The notes under the pieces: generated by a model
What the model was told of the DNA's origin: nothing
Databases searched by the model: none
The model's input: only the letters and a program-made list of their open reading frames with translations
Translations under genes and position numbers: made by a program
Part shown: in pieces, positions 1-7,620 of the stretch
Position numbering within the stretch: position 1 is the first letter of the stretch
Layout: each line of letters begins with the position of its first letter
Assembly: GCA_041497995.1 (NCBI GenBank)
Contig: JBGQHM010000076.1
Coordinates: 1-20,735, forward strand
Origin: DATKMS01 sp041497995
GTDB taxonomy: Bacteria; Desulfobacterota; Binatia; HRBIN30
Length of the DNA: 20,735 bases
Reading direction: 5' to 3'

Positions 1-532
1 AGTAACCGAGGGTATCGTTGTTGTCGTTGTGCTGCTCGGTTTCGAAATTCACCTGCGAAAAGCCGTCCATTGGACTCGCTGCAAAGGTATCGCTCGGAGT
101 CAAGAAATTCGCCTCCCGGTGAGTGCCCTTCCAACTGTGATCGAGATCCGGCCCAACGCAAAAGGTGGATTGATGGAACGCGAAGATGGGGTCGCCGTTG
201 TGATCAACGTTGGAGTTCGAGCACGACGTGATGACATTCTTTTTCACCGTGCACGTCAGTCCATTCACGCAGTGGTGGTCCTTCGGCTTGCAGACCGGAA
301 CGGTGCCGCCTTTGGGCACCTTCGAGTTGTGGTACTTGTGCCCCTTCAGGTACGCGAGCGCGCCGAAGTAGTTATCGAACGAGTGGTTCTCCTGCATCGC
401 GACGATGATGTGCTTGACGTTGTTCAGGTCACCGTCGGCCCGAACTGCGGATGAACCAAATGCCAACACTGACACGAAAATCAGGGCGCCGAGCGCCCGC
501 GCTACGTTGACGACGAACCAACGGTGCTTCAT
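1..532 (-). CDS. Secreted phosphoesterase (phospholipase C / AcpA-like), N-terminal part, cut by window edge
   Basis: The first 177 codons of a minus-strand gene that continues beyond base 1. The ATG at 532-530 follows a GGGGGA ribosome site in a purine-rich stretch. An N-terminal signal peptide (hydrophobic residues about 10-28, ending near AVRADG) is followed by the family metal-site motif ENHSFDNYFG, then FCVGPDLDHSWKGTHRE. These match the PF04185 phosphoesterase family (phospholipase C, acid phosphatase AcpA), which hydrolyses phosphoester bonds outside the cytoplasm. Between the two motifs lies a Cys-rich insertion with CVNGLTCTV at its centre. The protein is clearly paralogous to the complete enzyme at 5887-7455, which has the same motif order and a matching Cys insertion. 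It is divergent from the Cys-rich protein gene at 818. The C-terminal catalytic part is outside the window, so activity cannot be judged. Substrate unknown. Confidence 0.9.
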   Translation of the reverse strand, partial: MKHRWFVVNVARALGALIFVSVLAFGSSAVRADGDLNNVKHIIVAMQENHSFDNYFGALAYLKGHKYHNSKVPKGGTVPVCKPKDHHCVNGLTCTVKKNVITSCSNSNVDHNGDPIFAFHQSTFCVGPDLDHSWKGTHREANFLTPSDTFAASPMDGFSQVNFETEQHNDNNDTLGY

Positions 533-571
533 TCGTTCCCCCTTTTTTGATTGTTTCCAATTGTTCATCGC

Positions 572-592
572 ATTGTCATCGATCGATTGTCA
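572..592. promoter_or_regulatory. 7-bp direct repeat with palindromic spacer, candidate operator
   Basis: ATTGTCA occurs at 572-578 and again at 586-592, separated by TCGATCG, so that the centre (ATCGATCGAT) is a perfect palindrome. It lies 40 bases upstream of the phosphoesterase start at 532, in the 285-base divergent gap 533-817. On the minus strand the distal repeat reads TTGACA (594-589), which could be a -35 box, but no good -10 box sits at the right distance. The repeat period (14) does not fit a Pho box. Regulator unknown. Confidence 0.3.
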
Positions 593-704
593 AGCAAGAT
601 TTGCGGGAGGGGCCTGTCCTTCCGGAAACAGCTGCGGCCATGTTCGCAAGGGCAGCGCTGCCCGCACCCACGCCGTCACCCGAACCTCCTACGCACGTTC
701 CTGG

Positions 705-731
705 TTGACATTGCTACGCGGCTGTTAAAAG
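705..731 (+). promoter_or_regulatory. Possible sigma70-type promoter for the Cys-rich protein gene
   Basis: A perfect -35 hexamer TTGACA (705-710) is followed by the A/T-rich TTAAAAG (725-731), the only such stretch nearby. The spacing to TAAAAG is 15, shorter than ideal. It sits about 90 bases upstream of the ATG at 818 and points toward it. Nothing else is recognised in 593-817. Confidence 0.3.
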
Positions 732-817
732 ACTGTAGCAACAGTGTGAAACCTGCGGCGACGCGGCCAGGTGTCGAGGCTGCGTGTTCCGACTGTGGCA
801 CAGGGGGAGAGAATCCA

Positions 818-2806
818 ATGCACTCGCACAAGTTCAGCACGGCTATCGCTATCATTCTGAGCAGCGTTACGGTCGCTTGGGCGCAATCGCCCACGCCGAC
901 GCCAGTGGTCAGCAACATTGCGGTGGAGGCCTACGCCCAAAGCCGTGGTCAGGACCTGAGCGGCACGCCGTGCCAGACACCCGGCATGACGGGATGCGGC
1001 GGCTGCTACCCTGAGCCGATACCGCCGAGCGACCCGATCGGTGCGGCCCTGGCGCAGCTCAACCTCGTCAACCCCGAGTGGCAACCGATCGGCCCGATGA
1101 TCCCGGGCGGCGACACCTCACTGCCGCCAGCCTCGGTGCCGGTCCGCATCGACGCCATTGTGTCATTGAGTAAGAGCCCAGGGGATGATTTCCCGGCCAC
1201 GCACCTCACTTCCGACTACAATGCGGAGCTGATCCCCGACGACCACGGCCGGTTGGCAACGGGCGATGTGAATCGTCCCGATGACCAGACTCTGGAGTTC
1301 GAATGGGAGGGCGACAAGCTCCCGATGTACATGTGGTCCGGTGAGGGCGACCGCCTCACCGCCGAGGGCCGCTGGATCTTCGACTGCGGCCACGCCGACC
1401 CGAAGCCGCAAGGCAAGTGCTCCAACGACGCCGCGGTTTGTAACGTGGACGGCGACTGCAGCGGCGGCACCTGCAGCAGCCCGGTACCCACATTCAATTA
1501 CCAGGCGGAGTTACATCCCCCGCATGCCGTCGCCGTGCTGCGCAACAAGAGCCACGGCGCAACGCCGGCGACCCGCGCCGACGTGTACATCAGTAACGAC
1601 GCCGGCGGTGCCAGTGATCGCTGCACGGTGACCCACCTGCCCGCCGCCACCGACGTCCTGTTCAACAAAACATGCTTGCTCAACCACTGCTCGGTGACCA
1701 CGGCGCGCTCGTGCACCGTCGACAAGGACTGCGCCAAGGGTGAAACGTGTCTGCGGTTCGATCCCACCAAGCGCCTCGCCAACATCAACGCCAGCGACTT
1801 CGAGTTCGATATGCCACTGCCGCCGAAACCGGCCGGCGCGACCGATGTGAAGACCAGCACCACCAAGATGAAGGTGCCGAAGGGCAGCGTAATGCCCAAC
1901 CCCATCTTCGTGACGCACCTCACCGACCCGACACCGAGTATCCACGTCACCGTTCCGATGACGGTGCCGATCAAGGGAGCGATGCCCAATGTATTTGCGC
2001 AATCGATCACCGCGTTTTGGAAGGGCGACACAACCAAGCTGAAGCACGTCCAGGTGAAGTTCACCGGGCTGACCATCACCAATCCGGTCAAGGACAGCAC
2101 CCCGGCCGTTCCGCGCGTATGCGCCGACCCCGTCAGTGGGCCGACGACGACAGTCTGCACCGTCGACCGCGACTGTGCCGCCGGGACGTGCGCCGCCGTC
2201 AGCACCAAGACCTGTCACGCCAACAGTGAATGTGGGAAGACCGATTTCTGCAATGGTGCGGCACGCTGCATCGGCGGCATCACCCCCGGCTGGCGTGCAT
2301 GGGGCGAAGTCAATGGCGATTGGGTCGAGTTCGCCGGGGTCTCGCAGATCGGTAACCAACTGCCGTTCCTCGCACCACCGTATATGCAACCGAGCACCCC
2401 ACTTGCGATGAAGCAGAAGTTCAAGTTCGATGAGTACGTTCCCGCCGACGGCTCGATCCACGTCAAGGTGAGCATCCGCAGCTTCGGTTGCCTGCACGAC
2501 CTCTTCGGCTACAACCTCAAGGAGCTGCTCGGCTTCTACGGTTTCACCGGTGGCGGCAACTGCCTGCTCGTCGGTGGGAGTCACAATCCGGGCGATGTCG
2601 ATTTCACGCTCAACGGTCCGGACTTCGGGGTCACGCCCGGGACGGTGACGGCGCTGTCCACGCCAGCAAGTGGCGGTAACGCCGGTACGTGCTCCACGAC
2701 CACGAGCCAGCTGTGCGTCACGAGCGCCGACTGCCCGAGCGGGGAGACCTGCACCATCAACGGCTCCGGCTATACCCTGCAATACACGGTCAAGGTCTTT
2801 CCGTAG
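818..2806 (+). CDS. Exported Cys-rich repeat protein, unknown function
   Basis: 662 residues. The start chosen is the ATG at 818 because it follows GGGGGAGAG and opens a clear signal peptide (MHSHKFSTAIAIILSSVTVAWAQ) leading into a PTPTP stretch; the frame is open upstream to 551 but that part is Arg/Cys-rich and unlike an export signal. The mature protein carries five short Cys modules of the form C-x(n)-C-x-x-D-x-DC-x-x-G-x-C, at about 1418-1473, 1688-1750, 2120-2191, 2213-2269 and 2690-2752. They are probably disulfide-bonded and occur as insertions between otherwise beta-rich sequence. No catalytic motif is recognised. The gene heads a plus-strand run with the two small membrane proteins and the TonB receptor and is divergent from a phosphoesterase whose own Cys insertion resembles these modules. 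Likely a cell-surface or secreted protein; function unknown. Confidence 0.85.
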   Translation: MHSHKFSTAIAIILSSVTVAWAQSPTPTPVVSNIAVEAYAQSRGQDLSGTPCQTPGMTGCGGCYPEPIPPSDPIGAALAQLNLVNPEWQPIGPMIPGGDTSLPPASVPVRIDAIVSLSKSPGDDFPATHLTSDYNAELIPDDHGRLATGDVNRPDDQTLEFEWEGDKLPMYMWSGEGDRLTAEGRWIFDCGHADPKPQGKCSNDAAVCNVDGDCSGGTCSSPVPTFNYQAELHPPHAVAVLRNKSHGATPATRADVYISNDAGGASDRCTVTHLPAATDVLFNKTCLLNHCSVTTARSCTVDKDCAKGETCLRFDPTKRLANINASDFEFDMPLPPKPAGATDVKTSTTKMKVPKGSVMPNPIFVTHLTDPTPSIHVTVPMTVPIKGAMPNVFAQSITAFWKGDTTKLKHVQVKFTGLTITNPVKDSTPAVPRVCADPVSGPTTTVCTVDRDCAAGTCAAVSTKTCHANSECGKTDFCNGAARCIGGITPGWRAWGEVNGDWVEFAGVSQIGNQLPFLAPPYMQPSTPLAMKQKFKFDEYVPADGSIHVKVSIRSFGCLHDLFGYNLKELLGFYGFTGGGNCLLVGGSHNPGDVDFTLNGPDFGVTPGTVTALSTPASGGNAGTCSTTTSQLCVTSADCPSGETCTINGSGYTLQYTVKVFP

Positions 2807-2814
2807 GCGTCGCA

Positions 2815-2849
2815 CCGGCAGCTCGGCCGCTCCGTGGCTCGGCTGCCGG
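2815..2849 (+). terminator. Hairpin after the Cys-rich protein gene, possible terminator
   Basis: CCGGCAGC (2815-2822) can pair perfectly with GCTGCCGG (2842-2849), beginning 9 bases after the stop codon at 2806. There is no T-run after the stem, so this may be an attenuating or mRNA-stabilising hairpin rather than an intrinsic terminator. Confidence 0.35.
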
Positions 2850-2885
2850 CGCCCCACCTCTCGACCGCGCGGATAGGGTCGGTGC

Positions 2886-3308
2886 ATGAGCGACGGCAGG
2901 AATCCTTTGCGATCGATGCTCGACAATGCCCTGACGGTCGCGGCGATTGCAGCCAGCCTGCTCGCCGTTGTCGTGGTGATCGCCTTAGTGTGGTGGGTGC
3001 GGTCACTCTCCCCTGCCCCGCCTTCGGAAGTGGTGCTTCCGGGTGTTCCGGCTCCGGCACCACGCCAGGCCGCTGCGCCGCCCCGCACCGTTCCGCCACC
3101 ACCACGACCGGCGGCGCCCCCCGTACAGCGGGCGGCGGCTCCGCTTGCACCCGCGCCGACCGCCGCGCCGAGCGCCGCTCCTGAGGGGCGCGGCGGGAAT
3201 GATGACGCCGCAAAGAACCGTGCTCTGGGTGCCGCGCTGTCGCGCCTCGGCGACGATCCGGAGCTGCAACGCAGGCTCCGTGAAAGCGGCATCAAAGTCC
3301 CGCCGTGA
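2886..3308 (+). CDS. Small one-pass membrane protein with Pro/Ala-rich linker (twin A)
   Basis: 140 residues. A short charged N-terminus is followed by one strong membrane helix (about residues 14-37, ending VVVVIALVWWV), a Pro/Ala-rich low-complexity linker of about 60 residues, and a charged C-terminal helix containing ALSRLGDDPELQRRLRESG and ending KVPP. The likely topology is cytoplasmic N-terminus with the linker and C-terminal helix in the periplasm. The Pro-rich spacer recalls TonB-like or cell-envelope tethering proteins, but no TonB C-terminal domain is present. The C-terminal motif recurs in the next gene (3379-3663), so the two look like a diverged pair. Start ATG at 2886; the ribosome site is weak (AGGGTC). 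Lies 79 bases after the Cys-rich gene and 70 before twin B. No family recognised. Confidence 0.7.
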   Translation: MSDGRNPLRSMLDNALTVAAIAASLLAVVVVIALVWWVRSLSPAPPSEVVLPGVPAPAPRQAAAPPRTVPPPPRPAAPPVQRAAAPLAPAPTAAPSAAPEGRGGNDDAAKNRALGAALSRLGDDPELQRRLRESGIKVPP

Positions 3309-3378
3309 CCCGCCGCGCGCCCTTGCGGAAACATCTTGCCGTGTGATTGATACGCCCCGCGCCAGTGAGGGAGGCAGC

Positions 3379-3663
3379 ATGAAGGAAGGCAGAGATCTCG
3401 CCGTCACACTCATCACGTCCACCATTCTCCTTCTGGGCGTGAGCTATCTGACTCAGTGCAGCACTGCCTCGCGGCGTTCATCACCGGGCGTTGCGGCCGA
3501 GGCTGCACATGATGGGAAGGCGGCATCCGACGCCGACTCGGAGCGCGAGGCGAACGAGGGTCAGGAAAATGAGGAGCGCGAGAAAATTCAGCGCGTCGGC
3601 CGTGCCCTGCAAACGATCGGTGCGAATCCCGAGATGCGTAAGACGTATGGCTTCCCGCAGTAG
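3379..3663 (+). CDS. Small one-pass membrane protein (twin B)
   Basis: 94 residues. The start at 3379 is set by GAGGGAGG just upstream and by the immediate membrane helix (about residues 8-25, LAVTLITSTILLLGVSYL); the frame is open further upstream but overlaps the preceding gene. After the helix comes a Cys within LTQCS, then a strongly charged Glu/Asp-rich linker, and a C-terminal segment RVGRALQTIGANPEMRKTYG ending FPQ. The segment AL-x-x-(L/I)-G-x-x-PE-(L/M) is shared with twin A. A lipoprotein reading is possible, but the Cys lacks a good lipobox (LTQC). It lies 31 bases upstream of the TonB receptor and is probably cotranscribed with it. Unknown family; perhaps an accessory of the receptor. 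Confidence 0.75.
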   Translation: MKEGRDLAVTLITSTILLLGVSYLTQCSTASRRSSPGVAAEAAHDGKAASDADSEREANEGQENEEREKIQRVGRALQTIGANPEMRKTYGFPQ

Positions 3664-3694
3664 GAAGGAAACGCCGCGCACGTGAACAGGAGCA

Positions 3695-5866
3695 ATGCGG
3701 GCAAGACGGATCCGTAGTCGGCGCAGGTGGAGGGCGGCGCTCGGTTGCTACGTGGCGGCCGTCTGCGCGGTCGCGACGATAGACCCTATTGCGCTGGCTC
3801 AAGAGGACGCCCCCAAGCAGCAAGTACGTCTCGAGCCGGTGGTGGTCACCGCAACGCGCACTGGGCTCGCCCCGGGCGAGCCACCGGCGAGCGTCACGGT
3901 GCTCGATCACGACCAGGTCCAGCAGTCCGCCGACATCGCGCTTGATGACATCCTGCGCACCATTCCGGGATTCAGCGAGTATCGGCGTTCAAGCAGCATC
4001 GTCACGCCTCCGGACCTCGACACCGAGGCCCAGGGCGTCACCTTGCGGAACGTCGGACCGGCCGGCGCCAGTCGGGCGCTGGTCATGGTGGATGGTGTCC
4101 CCCTCATCAGCGGCTTCGACGGACAGGTGTTCTGGGGCAAGGTCCCGAAGGAGAGCATCGACCACATCGAAGTGGTGCGCGGCAGCGGTGCCAGCTTGTG
4201 GGGGAACTACGCCATGGCGGGTGTCATCAATATCATCACACGCAAACCGACCGACACCGGCGCGGAGGTGAAAGCCAGTTACGGCACCGATGGCCTCACC
4301 GACGACTATCTCGCGGTGAGCGGGCGCCGGGACAACCTGACAATCGGCCTCGCGGGCAGCTTCTTCAACCTTGACGGGTTCCCAGTCGTGGCCAGCGAGC
4401 AGCGCGGACCAATCGATGGCAATGCCAGCTCGCGCGATGAGGTGTTCAACGGGCGTGTCAGCTACCAACTCAGCGACGCCGCTGCCGTCTTCCTGCACGG
4501 ACAGTACTTTGATCAGGCGTACAACTACGGCACCAACCTCCGCACCGCCGGAACGAGCGCCGGTCTGGTCAACGCGGGCGGCACATTGCACACCACTGAT
4601 GGCAGTGAATGGCAGGCGATGCTGTTCTCGAATATGCAGACCTTCAACATCCAGTTCTCTGCGGCCAACGAGACGCGCACCGTCGAACATCTTTCGCTTA
4701 AGCAGACGATACCGTTCTCCGACGTCGGTACCTCGTTGGTGTGGTCCCGCCGGATGTTCGACCCGCTGGTGACCAGCATCGGTACCGATCTGCACTGGAT
4801 CGAGGGACAGAGCCGCGACACCGTCTTCGATCCCGACACCGGCCTGCAACGGGGTCAGCAACGCGCCGATGGCAAGCAGTTCTTCTGGGGCTTCTTCACC
4901 CAGGGCATCTACACGCCGACGCCGCAATGGGAAATCGCGCTCGGCGGCCGCGTCGATCTGTGGACGAACTACGACGGCACCCAGAACGGCACGGATACGG
5001 ATCCTGACACAGGTGAGGTCATCACGACTGCCAACAGCTTCGCGAGTCAGACGCGCGCCACCTTCAATCCGCGCCTTAGCGTCCTCTACCGGGCCACCGA
5101 CTGGCTGCATCTACGCGCCGCCGCCTACCGCGCCTTCCGCGCCCCGACGCTGGGGGAGCTCTATCGGCAGAGCCAGGTTGAAGGTCTGATGCTGCTGCCG
5201 AACCCCGATCTGTCCCCCGAGCGCCTCAATGGTGCCGAAGTCGGCGTGGACCTTCCCATCTTCGACAACCTCGACGTACGCGCCACTGGGTTCTGGAACG
5301 AGGTGGACGATCCGATCGAGAGCGTCGATGTCGATCCCAGCGTCTGCGGTGACACCGGAGCAATGTCAGGACAGGCCGCTCAGGAAGGAGAGGCGACCTG
5401 CCGCAAACGGTTCAACGAGGGACTGGCGCGCACGTTCGGCGCGGAGGTCGAGGCGCTCTATGAGCCGGTGCGCGACGTGACCCTGTCCGGCAGCTTCCTG
5501 TTCGCCGACGGAACACTTGTCCACGCCGCGCCCCAGGACAAGGACCTCGAAGGTTTCCAGCTTGCCCAAATCCCGCCGTACGCGGCGACGGTGGCGGCCG
5601 AGTACCGCAATCCGCGCTTCTTCGCCTTCCGGCTCGAAGGCCGGTTCGTCGACCAGCAGTTTGAAGATCAAGAGCACATGGACAAGCAAGGCAGCTACTT
5701 CATCTTGAACGCCACACTCGCTCGCCAACTACCAATCCGGAACGGTGAGGTCTTCATTGCCGGCGAGAACCTCGCAGACCGGGAGTACACGGTCGACAAC
5801 GGCGGCGGTATCAGGCAGGTCGGTAGCCCCCTACTCGTGCATGGCGGCGTGCGCTTCCGCTTTTGA
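3695..5866 (+). CDS. TonB-dependent outer-membrane receptor
   Basis: 723 residues. A long Arg-rich signal peptide ends near PIALA-Q (residue 35). It is followed by LEPVVVTATR (about 46-55), the usual start of receptors of this class, then a plug domain (about 60-175) with VTLRNVG, ALVMVDGVPL, IDHIEVVRGSGASLWG and GVINIITRKP, then a 22-strand-type barrel ending in the terminal VRFRF with aromatic last residue. Such proteins take up scarce ligands (metal chelates, cobalamin, sugars, others) using TonB-ExbBD energy. Plug style is BtuB/CirA-like, but ligand class cannot be set. Start ATG at 3695 has AGGAG five bases upstream. One extracellular loop carries a Cys pair about 20 residues apart (around 552-571). 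Lies 31 bases after twin B and ends 20 bases from the convergent phosphoesterase gene. Confidence 0.95.
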   Translation: MRARRIRSRRRWRAALGCYVAAVCAVATIDPIALAQEDAPKQQVRLEPVVVTATRTGLAPGEPPASVTVLDHDQVQQSADIALDDILRTIPGFSEYRRSSSIVTPPDLDTEAQGVTLRNVGPAGASRALVMVDGVPLISGFDGQVFWGKVPKESIDHIEVVRGSGASLWGNYAMAGVINIITRKPTDTGAEVKASYGTDGLTDDYLAVSGRRDNLTIGLAGSFFNLDGFPVVASEQRGPIDGNASSRDEVFNGRVSYQLSDAAAVFLHGQYFDQAYNYGTNLRTAGTSAGLVNAGGTLHTTDGSEWQAMLFSNMQTFNIQFSAANETRTVEHLSLKQTIPFSDVGTSLVWSRRMFDPLVTSIGTDLHWIEGQSRDTVFDPDTGLQRGQQRADGKQFFWGFFTQGIYTPTPQWEIALGGRVDLWTNYDGTQNGTDTDPDTGEVITTANSFASQTRATFNPRLSVLYRATDWLHLRAAAYRAFRAPTLGELYRQSQVEGLMLLPNPDLSPERLNGAEVGVDLPIFDNLDVRATGFWNEVDDPIESVDVDPSVCGDTGAMSGQAAQEGEATCRKRFNEGLARTFGAEVEALYEPVRDVTLSGSFLFADGTLVHAAPQDKDLEGFQLAQIPPYAATVAAEYRNPRFFAFRLEGRFVDQQFEDQEHMDKQGSYFILNATLARQLPIRNGEVFIAGENLADREYTVDNGGGIRQVGSPLLVHGGVRFRF

Positions 5867-5886
5867 GCAGCGTTGGCACCGGTCCG

Positions 5887-7455
5887 TCACCCGTCGCCAC
5901 TCGCGGGACCCGTGAATGGGCAACCGGGGTCGCTGGCCGCCGGCAGCGGCGCCGTGGGAATCGTCGCATTGAGCGATGGCGACGTATCGAAGTCGAACAT
6001 GTCCTCGAGCGTGCTGGCGTTCTGATCGCGTGCCGTCATATGCGCGCCATTCAGGAACCGCTTCTCGATCAACGCCAAGATCGACGTGTGATCGGCGACG
6101 GTGTGCGAGACGTACTGGGGCTTGGTAAACGGTGAGACGGCAATGAACGGGACGCGTACGCCGAGCTGATTGAACGTCGCGCAGGTCGAAGGATACGGAC
6201 CCGTCGGCGTGAAGCTCGGGCACAGCGAGGGAGCGGAGCTGGTTGCGCTGACGGTGCAGGTGAGCCCGCCGCCGGGTTGCGTGCTCGCCGGCGGATTCGA
6301 CAGATCCGCGCACTGCCCAGGCGCGATACCGTCGGGCGTCGACGCACCACCCTGCGGTGCCGGGGGCGGCGTGACATGGTCGTAGGAGCCACCGTGCTCG
6401 TCGTACGTGATGATGAGGACCGAATCGTTCCAGCTCGGGCTATTGCGCAACGCCGCCACCAGGTTGGAGACGAAGTACTCGCCGGCACGAATGTCGGCCG
6501 GAGGATGTTCATCGGTTTCGAACAGGGAACCGTTGATGAGCTGATCCGCGGCAATCGAGGGATCGATGAAGGCAACGGCGGGCAGGTTTCCGGCCGCCGC
6601 GTCGATCGCGAACTGCGCGAGCGGTTTTTGGTGCGTGGAGGAGGGTTGGAAGATGAGCGAGTACGGCAGATCGGAGTAGTAGTCGGTCCACGACACGTTG
6701 TTCGCGTTCAGCAAGCTATAGATCGTTCCGGTAATCGGCTTGTAGCCTCCCTGCGCCAGCGCCTCCGGAGAAATATCCTCACTCGTGGTCAGATGGCCGA
6801 ACGACGTCGCGGCCACTAGATACGCACGGTTCGGGAACGTCGGCCCGAGCACCGAACAAAAGTACCGGTCGCTGATCGCAAATGTCTGTGCCAGACCGAA
6901 GTAGAAAGGTAAGTCGGCGTCGTCGTAGTACCCCATCGTGTCGTGATTGATCGCTTGGGTCGGCCGTTCTCTATCAGCGTTGACGCGAACATAGCCGTCG
7001 TTCGGGCTCTTCTTCAGCGTTTCATTGGGCTTCTTGAAGTTCACCTCGAGATGGGTGGCCTCCCAGCCGTGGTCCAAGTCCGGGCCGATGCAGAAACGCG
7101 GATCGTGGAAGGCTTTGACGCTCCCCTTGGTGTTGCTCTTGTTCGAGTTCTTACACTTCAGCGCGCTGGTCTTCTTGTCCACGGTGCAAGACAGTCCATC
7201 CACGCACGTGTTGTCGGTTGCGCTGCAGGCGCGCTTCTTCCCCGAACCCTTGGCACTGTGGTACGGCGTGCCGGGAACGTAGGGGAGTATGCCGAAGTAG
7301 TTGTCGAACGAATGGTTCTCCTGCATGAGGATGATGACGTGATTGACGTTCTGCAGGTGACCATCGGCACGGGCGCGCAGGGCGGTGCACGCCAGCGCCG
7401 CGACGAGACAGAAGGTGCCGCGTGTTGTTTTCCAGGCCAACGAGCGGGTCAGCAT
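5887..7455 (-). CDS. Secreted phosphoesterase (phospholipase C / AcpA-like)
   Basis: 522 residues, complete. The ATG at 7455 has a strong AAGGAGGA site; the open frame further upstream is spurious. The signal peptide covers about residues 1-30 (ending LRARA). Family motifs follow: ENHSFDNYFG (46-55), DPRFCIGPDLDHGWEATHLE, LGPTFPNRAYL, TDEHPPADIRAGEYFV and ITYDEHGGSYDHVTPP, which hold the metal and phosphoester-binding residues of PF04185 enzymes. All look intact, so an active periplasmic or secreted phosphodi/monoesterase is expected. Two Cys-rich insertions are unusual: one after residue 70 (RACSATDNTCVDGLSCTVD and onward to KCKNSN) and one near residues 395-430 (GQCADL to SLCPSF). It is a paralogue of the truncated gene at 1-532 and convergent with the TonB receptor. 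Substrate unknown. Confidence 0.93.
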   Translation of the reverse strand: MLTRSLAWKTTRGTFCLVAALACTALRARADGHLQNVNHVIILMQENHSFDNYFGILPYVPGTPYHSAKGSGKKRACSATDNTCVDGLSCTVDKKTSALKCKNSNKSNTKGSVKAFHDPRFCIGPDLDHGWEATHLEVNFKKPNETLKKSPNDGYVRVNADRERPTQAINHDTMGYYDDADLPFYFGLAQTFAISDRYFCSVLGPTFPNRAYLVAATSFGHLTTSEDISPEALAQGGYKPITGTIYSLLNANNVSWTDYYSDLPYSLIFQPSSTHQKPLAQFAIDAAAGNLPAVAFIDPSIAADQLINGSLFETDEHPPADIRAGEYFVSNLVAALRNSPSWNDSVLIITYDEHGGSYDHVTPPPAPQGGASTPDGIAPGQCADLSNPPASTQPGGGLTCTVSATSSAPSLCPSFTPTGPYPSTCATFNQLGVRVPFIAVSPFTKPQYVSHTVADHTSILALIEKRFLNGAHMTARDQNASTLEDMFDFDTSPSLNATIPTAPLPAASDPGCPFTGPASGDG

Positions 7456-7620
7456 CGTTTTCCTCCTTCGTGTGACCCCTGTTGAGCGGGTCGACAAACA
7501 AGTTGCGAGTGTGTTCCGTCTACCCGAAAGTGTGACCGATACGCAAGACACGTTTCTCCCAAGGAGCCGCGGACGCGTGATCACTTTCTGCAGCGTGCTG
7601 ATTCGGATAGATAACCGGCC

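Noticed and set aside
551..817. Upstream extension of the Cys-rich protein frame
   Set aside because: It lacks a ribosome site, is Arg/Cys-rich and would bury the clear signal peptide that starts at 818; the region is better read as a divergent promoter gap.
1511..3334. Long open frame of about 600 codons on the minus strand
   Set aside because: Arg/Gly/Ala-rich shadow of the Cys-rich and twin A genes in high-GC DNA; the plus-strand products have signal peptides, repeats and membrane helices.
3989..5110. Open frame on the minus strand within the TonB receptor gene
   Set aside because: Antisense shadow; the receptor's plug and barrel motifs run through the whole stretch on the plus strand.
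5867..5886. Terminator between the convergent receptor and phosphoesterase genes
   Set aside because: The gap is only 20 bases and shows neither a stem nor a T-run.
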